Shown piece after piece: positions 1-7,517 of a DNA stretch of 58,026 nucleotides. Within the stretch, counting starts at the first letter, position 1. Each line of letters opens with the position of its first letter. The stretch spans positions 1 through 58,026 of the forward strand of contig NZ_JAQAGY010000035.1 of NCBI RefSeq assembly GCF_027533645.1, written 5' to 3'. The position numbers and the translations under genes were made by a program. Under the pieces are notes generated by a model that was not told the DNA's origin, searched no databases, and saw only the letters and a list, made by a program, of their open reading frames with translations. The DNA is from Paenibacillus caseinilyticus. GTDB taxonomy: Bacteria > Bacillota > Bacilli > Paenibacillales > NBRC-103111.

Positions 1-138
1 ATAATTTACCAATTGGACAGAGCTACCCTTGAGGAGATCTAGTCCTTTTGGCAGTAAGAGCCGAAAACTTAATTCTGAATATTCCGTCTTTTTAATAGGG
101 TTAAGTTTATGCAACGCTAGTGTCTTAACATACGTGCC
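1..138 (-). other. Open frame running off the left edge, possible partial gene
   Basis: On the minus strand a frame stays open for 46 codons from an in-frame stop at 139-141 to the window edge. The translation has a protein-like mix of residues (for example a stretch reading LSFRLLLPKG) but no ATG with a ribosome binding site. The only candidate start is a TTG near 112 with no clear Shine-Dalgarno. It may be the beginning or an internal piece of a gene continuing left, or chance. No function can be given. Confidence 0.2.
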
Positions 139-214
139 CTAAACAAATAGTTCATATCAAAAGCGTACTATATACAGCATTTTCTTAGCCATACTTCATT
201 CTTAATTAAATGAA

Positions 215-310
215 GATAACCTCCCTCTAGGTTAATGCGGACAGGGAGCAGCTGCCGCTTCGGCGCTCTGCTTCCTGGTTATTGTGCGCAACGTCTCCCG
301 GTAGCTTAAC
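215..310. repeat. Hairpin repeat, copy A
   Basis: About 95 bases with three parts: a left stem (GATAACC...GGTTAAT), a central stem around GGGAGCAGCTGCCGC, and a right end reading AACGTCTCCCGGTAGCTTAA. The same three-part plan recurs at 854-932, 1326-1395, 3486-3556, 4181-4268, 4570-4656 and 8469-8550. Apart from this copy and the edge frame, the 392 bases before the first gene show nothing recognisable. Confidence 0.6.
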
Positions 311-392
311 GGCTATTTATAATACGGTTCTTCGTATCATCTATTCAGTGAAATCAGAGTGCCCCCAATCGGATGCACTCTGGCCTGGAACT

Positions 393-821
393 TCAAATCT
401 CTATTTTTGACTCCAAAAACTCAAGGTACTTCGGGTCATCTTCCATAAAAATCGCAATTCCGGCACCCATGTAAGCCCGGGTCAGCTCGTCTGCCGCCTT
501 TTCAAGCTTGTCCTGTTCGTAATACAATTGTCCTAGCCTAAGATGAATGTAGGGATTCCCCAACCCCTTCGGACACGTTGCCGCATTAACAAAGCACTTG
601 AATGCCTTGTCATAATTCTTCATCTGAAAATGGACATCCCCAATAGCCACATATATCCACGTTGCGGCCTCCCATTCTCGATGATTTTCCGGCAATAATC
701 GGAGGGCCGCAACGTACTTACTCTTGCCCGCCTCAAGATTGCCTGCTCTCATCAAATCATCGCCTTGTTTACATAGCGCGGTAATTTCGGCATGGGTGGA
801 ATCTGAAAGTTGCATCGCCAT
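393..821 (-). CDS. Small TPR-repeat protein
   Basis: A 142-residue cytoplasmic protein made of helical tetratricopeptide-like repeats. Residues about 12-45 (KQGDDLMRAGNLEAGKSKY), 52-88 (YVAIGDVHFQMKNYDKAFK) and 92-125 (HLRLGQLYYEQDKLEKAADE) each show the A/G-Y-A spacing of TPR helices. There is no signal peptide or membrane segment. TPR folds mediate protein binding, but the partner here is unknown. The gene sits alone among small genes and repeats; similar small TPR proteins are common as immunity or accessory proteins in Firmicutes, but nothing here proves that role. The start codon is preceded by GGAGA about nine bases upstream. Confidence 0.75.
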   Translation of the reverse strand: MAMQLSDSTHAEITALCKQGDDLMRAGNLEAGKSKYVAALRLLPENHREWEAATWIYVAIGDVHFQMKNYDKAFKCFVNAATCPKGLGNPYIHLRLGQLYYEQDKLEKAADELTRAYMGAGIAIFMEDDPKYLEFLESKIEI

Positions 822-853
822 CTCTCCTATTCGATTTGAAGCTGCTGCATTAC

Positions 854-932
854 TTCAATGAAAAAAATTGGGCAGCTGCCGCGGTAAACTGCTTCTGGAT
901 CATTCAACTATCGTTCTCCGTTAGCTCAACGA
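854..932. repeat. Hairpin repeat, copy B, overlapping a stop codon
   Basis: The centre reads GGGCAGCTGCCGC and the right hairpin is ACTATCGTTCTCCGTTAGCTCAA. The right hairpin runs into the 3' end of the minus-strand gene at 921. Its GTTAGCTCAA supplies that gene's final Leu-Ser codons and TAA stop. Confidence 0.6.
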
Positions 933-1304
933 TTCTTCGGTTATGAAAAATCCAACAGGATAGTTCTCATCCTCTTCTGCATCAACATCAGGGTGACGAT
1001 TAAAGACTGTATGGAAATACTCGTGTTTGATCAAATGGTCGATTAGTTGTTCAATCCTTTCCCTGCTTATAATATCAATCAACACCATGTCACTGGACCA
1101 AAAATATGCGCCGTTCATGCATTCACCGGTCTGCATATTCTTTTGCCTCAACGTCTCGATATTTTGGTACGTGAAAAAGCTGGCAATCCATTTGGAACGA
1201 TCCGGAAAGACAACAATAACATCGGAATTATGATTCTTACAATCCCATGAGCCTACGGGCCATATCTCAGCTTCTATCCATACATAACGTTTCGAAGAGT
1301 TCAT
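921..1304 (-). CDS. Hypothetical protein, 127 residues
   Basis: I do not recognise a family. The protein is soluble and rather acidic, rich in aromatic residues (WIEAEIWPVGSWDC near the N-terminus, WIASFFTY in the middle), and has a late acidic patch (DVDAEEDENYP). There is no signal peptide or membrane helix. Size, composition and setting among small orphan genes resemble immunity proteins of contact-dependent toxin systems, but no toxin gene is visible, so this is only a guess. The ATG follows TAGGAGATTGGC, a good ribosome binding site. Its last three codons lie inside repeat copy B. Confidence 0.65.
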   Translation of the reverse strand: MNSSKRYVWIEAEIWPVGSWDCKNHNSDVIVVFPDRSKWIASFFTYQNIETLRQKNMQTGECMNGAYFWSSDMVLIDIISRERIEQLIDHLIKHEYFHTVFNRHPDVDAEEDENYPVGFFITEESLS

Positions 1305-1325
1305 GCCAATCTCCTAAATAGGTAG

Positions 1326-1395
1326 TACTTAAGCTATCGTCTCCCGATAGCTTAATGAATTAAACCAGGCAATGGGAGTCCTGCTGTCCGCTAAT
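1326..1395. repeat. Hairpin repeat, copy C
   Basis: Positions 1329-1339 and 1345-1355 form a perfect 11-base inverted repeat (TTAAGCTATCG / CGATAGCTTAA) around the loop TCTCC. It is followed by a partial centre (CCAGGCAATGGGAGTCCTG). The hairpin is the cleanest copy of the end motif of this family. Confidence 0.55.
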
Positions 1396-1554
1396 TTATT
1401 TCAATTGAAATTCAAGAAGATCCAGGTTATCTCGAACGAGGATCGTTTTATCCTTATAGTCCCAATTGGCTATTAAGTTAGACAGCTTAAGATTGTAATC
1501 TTTATTCCACGCTAGCAAGTTGTGGATGCCCTCGAGCGTCTCCTCGCGGTTGCA
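1396..1554 (-). pseudogene. C-terminal fragment of an unknown gene
   Basis: Fifty-two sense codons followed by TAA read as convincing protein (ending ILVRDNLDLLEFQLK) on the minus strand. No start codon or ribosome binding site precedes them. Immediately upstream is the terminator of the next gene (1558-1602). The 5' part of the gene therefore seems to have been lost and only the tail remains. Its AT-rich codon use matches the neighbouring orphan genes rather than the GC-rich gene at 1685. No family was recognised. Confidence 0.5.
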
Positions 1555-1557
1555 ACG

Positions 1558-1602
1558 AAAAGACGCCTCTCCTCACCTGCTAGTGAGAGGAAAGCGTCTT
1601 TT
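1558..1602 (-). terminator. Rho-independent terminator for the stalk-domain gene
   Basis: AAAAGACGC at 1558-1566 pairs with GCGTCTTTT at 1594-1602, with an inner CTCTCCTCAC/GTGAGAGG stem. It lies 80 bases beyond the stop of the minus-strand gene at 1685. Confidence 0.75.
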
Positions 1603-1684
1603 GGTGTTTTCATAGAAGATCGTGCTGCTGCGGTTTCCTCTGGACCGGGTGCTCTCTGTTCCTGGAGTTCTTTCGCGTCCTTCC

Positions 1685-3196
1685 TTAGGGTCCGAGCAGC
1701 TCGTAATCCCACCAGAATTTCGTTTTCTTCGCCGAGATCGCCGTGATCTGGTTGACCGGCGTTTGCCAGGCGTTTCGAAGCTCGGCATGCAGAAGGTATA
1801 GATTCTGCTGGCGGTCGGCGAAGGGATATCCGCTATCGAAGGTATACACCTTCTGCATACGGAGCTTCGTATCGATGGAGTAGATGGTGCCGCCCGGCTT
1901 CAGTAGGGAATCCATATTCGGATTCTCCTCAGCGGTATCGATGAGCAGGGTACCCTCGGCACTGGCGGGACGGCTGGCATCCGGATATTCCGCTCGGAGC
2001 ACGTTCACGTATTTCGCGGGCACGAGGTCGTTGATCAGATGGAAGGTCCCGGCCTTGTCGAGCAGCGCCAGCTGAGCGGAGCGGGTGAAAATATCCCGAA
2101 ACGGCGCTCTCCGGTCGATATGGACATAAATCCAGTGGGAGCCGTCGGGGTTGGAAATGACACCCTCGGGAAGATCCCGGAAGCCCTGGAGCTTCACGGC
2201 CGTGCCGTTCTTCACATGGAAGAGCTCCGCCCGGTAGGGAGGAGTCCGAGCAGTGATGGGGATGGGCAGGTCTTGGCTCTTGAGCGACAGCAGCCCCTCG
2301 TCTCCCTGCAGCGGAATCCACCAGGCTTCGCGCTGCTGCTGCGGTTGGACGGCCTCCTGGGCTCCGGAGTTGGGCTCCACTGGGAGCAGCAAGTCCTTGT
2401 AGTACAACTTATCTCCTTCGATTCGGAGGCTGCTGCTGACATCCGTACCGATGGTCGGACTCGGGTATTTGTCGATCGACGGGACGGCACGTTTGGCCTC
2501 CTCCCGAGTCATCCACACCGGCTTCCCGGTCAAGTCTTTGCGGATCTGCAGTACGCTGCGGCCGTTCGTCCGCGTCACCGAGGTGTTGAAGTAGAGATGG
2601 TCGACATCATCGGTAACGAACCAGTTCAGGATCTTGTCCTGCGGAGAGCGGATGGACAGCCCCTCCTGCGCGCTCCACTGCAGATTAAGGTGGAGCAGCT
2701 CATTAGCAAAATGCCAGGTGAGCGGAAAATACGTAATGTCCCGGAAGGTCAGCAGGGGATAAGTTTCCTTGGCGTTGTTCACGACCTCTTCGCCAATTTG
2801 TACAGGGAAGCCGGGCAGCTGCGCACGATAGGCGGTTCCCGCCCGATTGGAGGCCGACAAATCCTGCTGGAGCGGCAGCTTGACCGCTTGGTATTCTCCT
2901 ATATAATAGACGGACCCGGGAGCCACCTTCAGCCCTTCGACGGCGTTCCAGTTCACCTGCCAATTCAGCGCCTGTGCCATCTCCCAAGTCAGCGGGAAGT
3001 AGGTAATGTTCTTATAGAGCAGCGGCGGATACTTGCTCCGCAGAATATCAATCTGCGTTCCATTCACCTGTATAGGGAAGGGCGCGAGGATGGCCTGCAC
3101 CGATTTGGGTTGAGCAGCGGATGCGGGTACAGGCACCGCCAGCGAGGCGGCCAGCAGCAGTGCGCTCGCGAGTTTCCAACATTGGGGTGATTTCAA
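1685..3196 (-). CDS. Secreted protein with paired copper-amine-oxidase-like stalk domains
   Basis: An exported protein of about 500 residues. It has an N-terminal signal peptide (hydrophobic LASALLLAASLAVPVP then ASA-A). Two copies of a stalk-type motif follow, at residues about 55-85 and 155-185, each with a phrase like NITYFPLTWE or DITYFPLTWH, typical of the copper amine oxidase N-terminal-like domain in Paenibacillus surface proteins. The remaining ~320 residues are beta-rich and resemble a DUF5050-like or propeller region (DDVDHLYFNTS, GGTIYSIDTKLR). No catalytic motif is visible; a cell-wall or extracellular role is inferred. The start chosen is TTG at 3196 because GGAGG lies seven bases before it. 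An ATG fifteen bases upstream (3211) overlaps that ribosome binding site and is less likely. Confidence 0.8.
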   Translation of the reverse strand: MKSPQCWKLASALLLAASLAVPVPASAAQPKSVQAILAPFPIQVNGTQIDILRSKYPPLLYKNITYFPLTWEMAQALNWQVNWNAVEGLKVAPGSVYYIGEYQAVKLPLQQDLSASNRAGTAYRAQLPGFPVQIGEEVVNNAKETYPLLTFRDITYFPLTWHFANELLHLNLQWSAQEGLSIRSPQDKILNWFVTDDVDHLYFNTSVTRTNGRSVLQIRKDLTGKPVWMTREEAKRAVPSIDKYPSPTIGTDVSSSLRIEGDKLYYKDLLLPVEPNSGAQEAVQPQQQREAWWIPLQGDEGLLSLKSQDLPIPITARTPPYRAELFHVKNGTAVKLQGFRDLPEGVISNPDGSHWIYVHIDRRAPFRDIFTRSAQLALLDKAGTFHLINDLVPAKYVNVLRAEYPDASRPASAEGTLLIDTAEENPNMDSLLKPGGTIYSIDTKLRMQKVYTFDSGYPFADRQQNLYLLHAELRNAWQTPVNQITAISAKKTKFWWDYELLGP

Positions 3197-3546
3197 CGTT
3201 AGTACCTCCATTTCCGGAATGTGGGATAGTAAGATTTAACGATTTATTGGGGGAAAAGTCGCGGCGGCGCTCGCCCAGGGTCGTTTTTACGCAGCGTTGA
3301 ACTTCATTCAAGGCTCCAATAAAAACGAATGGCTATAATATCGCATCGTTCTCGATGATTAATGCACATGCACGAAGTCGTATCTTCTCCAAACAATCAC
3401 ACCCATTATTTATTATTATGGAATATTATACTACCTTCTTACCTTAAGATCAGTGGCTTTTTTAAGATAACTTCTTGTTAAAAAATTAAGCTGCCGATCA
3501 TGTGCCGGCAGCTTCGTCCCGATTGTTATTAAGCTATCGTTCCCAG
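3197..3546. other. Intergenic region with repeat copy D
   Basis: Upstream region of the stalk-domain gene and 3' side of the DUF4304-like gene. Apart from the repeat at 3486-3556 I see no gene and no convincing promoter. Confidence 0.5.
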
Positions 3547-3556
3547 TTAGGTCAAT
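3486..3556. repeat. Hairpin repeat, copy D, supplying a stop codon
   Basis: The central stem is AAGCTGCCGATCatgtGCCGGCAGCTT and the right hairpin is GCTATCGTTCCCAGTTAG. The right end (GTTAGGTCAA) contains the TAA stop and the last Leu-Thr codons of the minus-strand gene that ends at 3547. This is the same arrangement as copy B. Confidence 0.65.
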
Positions 3557-4107
3557 TTGTTACTGTAATCTTCCAACCAAATTTTTTCAATCCATGCATC
3601 TTTATTATTTCTTGCTATACAATCAAATGCCTTTTTTGGACTTAAGATATTCATGATAAGTGGTCCAAACTTAACTACATTATCTGCGATTTCATTGAGT
3701 TGATTAGTAAGTCCCTTTGAATCTTCGACAGCTGTGTCGCCATAATAAATGGATTCGTAAGGAATTTGACTGCGGGGTCTTAGGTAGTTAATAGGGGTAT
3801 ATGTTACTTTAAAGAGGTCCTCTTGTTTGAATGACTTAATTGAGAATCTAAATGGATAATCAATTGCGTCCATAGGATAGCTTCCATTAGTCAATTTCAA
3901 ATGTTCTCTAAGGAATGCGTGCCTTATACAAAAAACTATGTCCGAACCTTGCTCACCTCTAAACGTGCTTCTCAGTAGTGCGGCTACGGTCGTTTCTTTT
4001 TGAAAGAACAAACTCTGTCCTTTTGTAGCATATCCCTGCTCTTGAAGCTTTTTTATTACGATGTCCTCATATAAACGATTAAAATCAGCAGCATTCAAGA
4101 ATATCAC
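3547..4107 (-). CDS. DUF4304-like hypothetical protein
   Basis: A 186-residue soluble protein. The opening pattern (a helix with LYEDIVIKKLQEQGY, then a basic G-Q-SLFFQKE strand) and the later strand-rich middle resemble DUF4304 proteins, uncharacterised proteins common in Firmicutes. The match is by general pattern, so I am only moderately sure. No catalytic residues can be named. Codon use is AT-rich like the other genes in this strip. The last codons and stop lie inside repeat copy D, so the natural C-terminus may have been altered by that element. Confidence 0.55.
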   Translation of the reverse strand: MIFLNAADFNRLYEDIVIKKLQEQGYATKGQSLFFQKETTVAALLRSTFRGEQGSDIVFCIRHAFLREHLKLTNGSYPMDAIDYPFRFSIKSFKQEDLFKVTYTPINYLRPRSQIPYESIYYGDTAVEDSKGLTNQLNEIADNVVKFGPLIMNILSPKKAFDCIARNNKDAWIEKIWLEDYSNKLT

Positions 4108-4180
4108 CCATTCAGTTCGAAATATCGAATTACCAATTCAATATTATCACATACATCTCCATTCGAATATTTGCTCCACG

Positions 4181-4268
4181 TTAAACTGCCCTTTAGTTTA
4201 ACGCGAACCAGGGAGCAGCTGCCGCGCGGCGATCTCCTCCCTGGTGTTGTGCTATCGTTCCCAGATAG
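4181..4268. repeat. Hairpin repeat, copy E
   Basis: The left hairpin is TTAAACTgccctttAGTTTAA (4181-4201). The centre is CCAGGGAGcagctgccgcgcggcgatCTCCTCCCTGG. The right hairpin is GCTATCgttcccaGATAGC. All three stems are intact, making this the best-preserved complete copy. Confidence 0.7.
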
Positions 4269-4309
4269 CGAGAGCGAGATTCGAAACTCGCCCTAGGCCC
4301 TTGTAACGT

Positions 4310-4477
4310 TTATTTAAAAAATCTCTTCAATAAAAGCCTAGAAATAATCTGATAAGCGAAGATTGATGTTATCAAGCCTACGCCTAGGCTATTAATGTTG
4401 CTACAAATAAAATAAAAAATTAGTACCATAACAATTATATCAATCGAAGTATAGATAATTTTGCTTTCTTTTTTCAC
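4310..4477 (-). CDS. Small membrane protein, 55 residues
   Basis: A short frame starts at GTG 4477 behind AAGGCGG eight bases upstream. It encodes a basic N-terminus (VKKESK), two hydrophobic stretches (IDIIVMVLIFYFICS and VGLITSIFAYQIIS) and a basic tail (LLKRFFK). This fits a two-pass small inner-membrane protein with both ends inside. No homologue is recognised. The good ribosome binding site, charge layout and in-frame stop support a real gene, though the start is not ATG. Confidence 0.55.
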   Translation of the reverse strand: MKKESKIIYTSIDIIVMVLIFYFICSNINSLGVGLITSIFAYQIISRLLLKRFFK

Positions 4478-4569
4478 TATTAATTCCGCCTTCTCATAGT
4501 TAGTAGTGTGATTTCAACTATTCCATTATCTAACCTTATAACCTTGTAATATTCGCATTGGTCATCACG

Positions 4570-4656
4570 TTATCCTGCCCTTTAGTTCAATGAAATAGGC
4601 AGCCGATCACGTGGCCGGCTGCCGTCATGTCTTTATTGAACTAACGTACCAGTTAC
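4570..4656. repeat. Hairpin repeat, copy F, abutting the IS element
   Basis: The left hairpin is CCTGCCCTTTAGTTCAA. The central stem is GGCAGCCgatcacgtggccGGCTGCC. The right hairpin CTAACGTACCAGTTAC stops exactly where the insertion-sequence end begins at 4657. Confidence 0.65.
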
Positions 4657-6112
4657 TTGAGCATTTTGCAGAATTCAGAGTTTAAGAATAGAATCTAGAG
4701 GTCAGCCAAGGGGGGGGGGGATAATCCATATTTAGGAAACCTAGATGAAAAATGGGCAGACCTGCAGAATTTTTGCTCTATTAAAAATTTTAGCGGCAAC
4801 CTTATTGGACTGACGAGCTATCGCCAGCGCGGATGCCAGTAATACAATTGCGTTCAGATATTGGTGCGTGGTCACCTTCTGGATCCCCCAGATGTGCATA
4901 GAATCCGCGGTTAAATAGGCCTTCATTCGTGAATTGCACCGTTCTACCCTCGTTCTTTCCTTGTAAAGCTCCTTCCAGCGTTTCGTATCGCGATGTGGGT
5001 TTGAATAGCGGCGTAAATCGCTTTTCGTATCGACTTTGACGACCATCCCATAGTTGGAGGACGAGCATGCGGCCATACCGAGAGGACGGTCGACCTTGCC
5101 TGTGGCATGGGGACATCGGAATTTCAGGTGATCCCCATCCGCCCCCCCATACGTCATGGCAAAGCCTATCGAGCAGCACGGCGTACCGCTCGCTGTCATA
5201 ACCCGCAGGCGGTTCCTTCTCATTGCGTAGGTTCAATGGGATAATCGCTTGTGCTTTTACACTCCGTGCAGCTTCGTAGTTTTTCAGTTGGTCATAGCCG
5301 GCATTAAGCACAAAGAATGCCACTTTCGTACGAGAAGCGACTTGTTTCATAAGATAAGGAGCCATGTCTCCATCATTGACATGAGCCGGTGTTACCGAGA
5401 GCGCCATGGGCAGCTCGCTTACGGTGTCGACGGCAAGATGAAGCTTGTAGCCGAACCACTTGACCTTGTTTGCCAAAGGTGTCAAGCTTTACGCCCCAGT
5501 TGGCATTTCCGGTCAACTCGCTGCTCCGTTTTGGCTCCTTCTTCTCATAGGCATGAATCGCTGCACTGTCGATCGCTACATGACTTCCAATGATGATCTC
5601 TTCTTGTTTAGAACGTGTGACGAGATCATCAAATAGACGCTTGGCCAATCCCTTCTTCGTCATCTCGGTGAAGACGCGGCTTATTGTCGCTATAGAAGGG
5701 GCTTCCCGATCAAGCCGAAGTCCGCATTGGTAACGGAAGCGAAGATCCAGGTCCAACCGGCGATGCAGACCTGTGAATGTGTCGATGTTTTCAAGTGGTG
5801 CTGCAAGAAGCGCTCGAAGAATCCCTTGTCTACAGTGCCCATCAGCCCCTCGGGGTGAGTTACTTCTTAATTCCTTGGCATAAGGTCGTAAGTCAAGGGC
5901 ACTGAAAAAGATAGGCAATCGTTCTTTCGATTCAAGTTTTTGCAATTCCTCAAAGGAAAATAGACTTTCTTGGAGAATATACAAGTGACTTCACTTCCTT
6001 GGTTGTTTTCGGGTTTGGTCGCTTGAAAACTTCTCCAAGTCGGGGTGAAGTCCCTTTTTTATGCTCAAAAAACCTTATCCAGCAAGGGCTCGGGTGTGTG
6101 CAAAATGCTCAA
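4657..6112 (-). mobile_element. IS1182-like insertion sequence, inactive
   Basis: The element is about 1456 bases. It is bounded by a 14-base inverted repeat: TTGAGCATTTTGCA at 4657-4670 and its complement TGCAAAATGCTCAA at 6099-6112. Between them lies one broken transposase gene on the minus strand. No target-site duplication is obvious. The left end directly touches the right hairpin of repeat copy F. A run of ten G at about 4711-4720 sits between the end and the gene. Confidence 0.75.
4741..5984 (-). pseudogene. Frameshifted IS1182-family DDE transposase
   Basis: The reading frame is broken twice. It begins MYILQESLFSFEELQKLESK, passes the first acidic residue (HVAIDSAAIHAYE) and NANWGVKLDT, then shifts near 5472 at an A-run to continue VKWFGYKLHLAVDT. 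It shifts again near 5190 to finish HLKFRCPHATGKVD and the VERCNSRMK segment that carries the glutamate. Family members usually have DAGYD at the second acidic position; here it reads NAGYD, so even a repaired protein would lack that aspartate. All three pieces in order cover the normal family length, so this is a recently decayed copy. Confidence 0.85.
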
Positions 6113-6230
6113 TTCTGTAACGTCATCCCAACATCCGCACTATTGGCAATCACTTTTGATCGGGCGGCATCAAAAAAGTACAGACTCCTCGTCCTCCATG
6201 CTAAAGCCTGTATCTGTTTTGCTTGTGTTG

Positions 6231-6785
6231 TTAACTTTTTTTCATAACCTTTTCAAATCTGAAAAAGTCAGCACCACCCGGTAGGGGCTTGTCAGTTTCG
6301 CGTCCATTGTGATGCAAATGCGGTTCAGAGTGATGTTCATTAAAAAACTCTACGATTTGGAATCCGCACTTATTCACATAGAAGTTGATATTTCGCTTTT
6401 CAAAATAAGGTGTCACGGTCTCCCAGATCACAGTATCCGGGTACTGTACTTCAATGGCTTTCCAAGCAGAAAGACCAATCCCGTGGCTGTGATATTCTGG
6501 AGATACATAGATCAAATCCAACGAATTATTATTTGTTTCGCTGTTGATCCGCAATACTGCACCACCGACCTTCTTACCATCCTGAAGAAAATGATATACG
6601 ACCGCCCCGGGAGCATCGAAAGACTCCTGAACATCATTGTCCGATGGAATCGGCTCATCTTCGCAATCACCGAACGTTTCAATCACAGCAAGTGCAAATG
6701 CTTCCTGTAATTTTTTCCGAAATTCCGGTAGGTCAGATTCCTTTGCCAGTTCCAGTGTAACTTTTGGTTCCTTTTCCATTTTCAT
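6231..6785 (-). CDS. GNAT-family N-acetyltransferase
   Basis: A 184-residue GCN5-related acetyltransferase expected to move acetyl from acetyl-CoA to an amine. The core fold is visible as VGGAVLRI, LDLIYVSPEYHSHGIGLSAW (motif A, acetyl-CoA pyrophosphate loop) and FYVNKCGFQIVEFF near the C-terminus. The substrate is unknown. It follows the marR gene by six bases, and its ribosome binding site (AAGGAGTAAG) includes the last codons of marR, so the two are probably cotranscribed and translationally coupled. Pairing of a MarR repressor with a GNAT enzyme often reflects detoxification or antibiotic modification; that is inference. Confidence 0.85.
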   Translation of the reverse strand: MKMEKEPKVTLELAKESDLPEFRKKLQEAFALAVIETFGDCEDEPIPSDNDVQESFDAPGAVVYHFLQDGKKVGGAVLRINSETNNNSLDLIYVSPEYHSHGIGLSAWKAIEVQYPDTVIWETVTPYFEKRNINFYVNKCGFQIVEFFNEHHSEPHLHHNGRETDKPLPGGADFFRFEKVMKKS

Positions 6786-6791
6786 GATTTC

Positions 6792-7220
6792 TTACTCCTT
6801 CATTTGCTGAAATTCCGAGTCCAGTCGTTCAGTAAAACATTCCAATTGCTCTACGAGGCCTTTTCCCAAAAGTGGTTCCATGGCTTTTTCTTCCGCTTCA
6901 AAAATCGGCGTTAAAATACTTGCTGCAAAAGCTTTTCCGCTGTCTGTTAGTACGATTTCTTTTTCTTTGTTTCCTTGGGAAACAAGCTGAATGTAACCTT
7001 TATTTACACACTCGTTCACTACCGTATTAAGTGTCGTACGCGGGATTAGCCATTCCTCGCATACTTGTTTCTGGGAGTGAGACTTCCCATCGGAAATCGC
7101 ATAAAACAGTACGAATGTGTTGTCCTTGACTTTGAGCATACGTAATGCGCGGTAATAAAGCTCATCAATGCGGTTCACGGCAATCATCAACCGACGAATT
7201 TCATTTCGACTATCTTTCAT
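6792..7220 (-). CDS. MarR-family transcriptional regulator
   Basis: A winged helix-turn-helix regulator of about 142 residues. Helices and wing are seen as LFYAISDGKSHSQKQVCEEWLIPRTTLNTVVNECVNKGYIQL followed by EIVLTDSGKAFA, the usual MarR layout. The dimerisation helices are at both ends. The start chosen is ATG 7220, six bases after GGAGG. An in-frame ATG at 7238 lies upstream of the predicted transcription start and inside the operator palindrome, and so is unlikely. It heads a two-gene operon with the acetyltransferase and probably represses its own promoter. Confidence 0.85.
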   Translation of the reverse strand: MKDSRNEIRRLMIAVNRIDELYYRALRMLKVKDNTFVLFYAISDGKSHSQKQVCEEWLIPRTTLNTVVNECVNKGYIQLVSQGNKEKEIVLTDSGKAFAASILTPIFEAEEKAMEPLLGKGLVEQLECFTERLDSEFQQMKE

Positions 7221-7234
7221 CATATCCCTCCCCA

Positions 7235-7262
7235 ACATTCAATCCGAATTCGGATTGAATGT
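7235..7262. promoter_or_regulatory. Perfect 28-base palindromic operator of marR
   Basis: The half-site ACATTCAATCCGAA is followed directly by its exact reverse complement, so all 28 bases are symmetric. It fills the spacer between a TTGACA -35 and a TTGAAT -10 of the marR promoter. This size and position fit a MarR-dimer operator used for autoregulation. Confidence 0.8.
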
Positions 7263-7265
7263 CAA
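7237..7265 (-). promoter_or_regulatory. Sigma-A promoter of the marR-GNAT operon
   Basis: On the minus strand TTGACA (7265-7260) and TTGAAT (7242-7237) are 17 bases apart. The start of transcription would be near 7230, just before the ribosome binding site, giving a very short leader. Confidence 0.6.
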
Positions 7266-7293
7266 CTTGGACGTGGTTGTTCGATAACTGTAA

Positions 7294-7463
7294 GTTTTAA
7301 CTGCCCATTAGCCATCCATGCCGCACAACGCGCATCACCACAGAATCATGAAAATTAAAGGAGCGCCTCCTTGATGGTGTATTGGACAAACCCATCATAC
7401 CGAGGCGCTCCTTTTTTGACAAAGCGGTTTTCTTAGGCTATACAGGAATGGTTAGCTTAATGA
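7294..7463. repeat. Degenerate hairpin repeat with inserted stem (copy G)
   Basis: The outer parts (TTTTAACTGCCCATTAG at 7294-7310 and GGTTAGCTTAATGAG near 7450-7464) resemble the ends of the repeat family. The middle is replaced by a 13-base perfect stem, AAAGGAGCGCCTC (7357-7369) with GAGGCGCTCCTTT (7402-7414). The stem is followed by T residues and may also terminate the hydrolase gene at 7518. Membership in the family is tentative. Confidence 0.35.
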
Positions 7464-7517
7464 GTTATGACTCCCACACCTATATGAGGAAGGAATAATG
7501 TAAACTAACTCGGTCTT

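Noticed and set aside
2039..3190. 383-residue open frame on the plus strand opposite the stalk-domain gene
   Set aside because: It is the mirror of a convincing secreted protein, with no ribosome binding site or family motif. Long antisense frames are expected in GC-rich DNA.
4711..4720. Run of ten G inside the IS element as a phase-variable tract
   Set aside because: It is outside any reading frame, in an already dead element, and could be a sequencing artefact.
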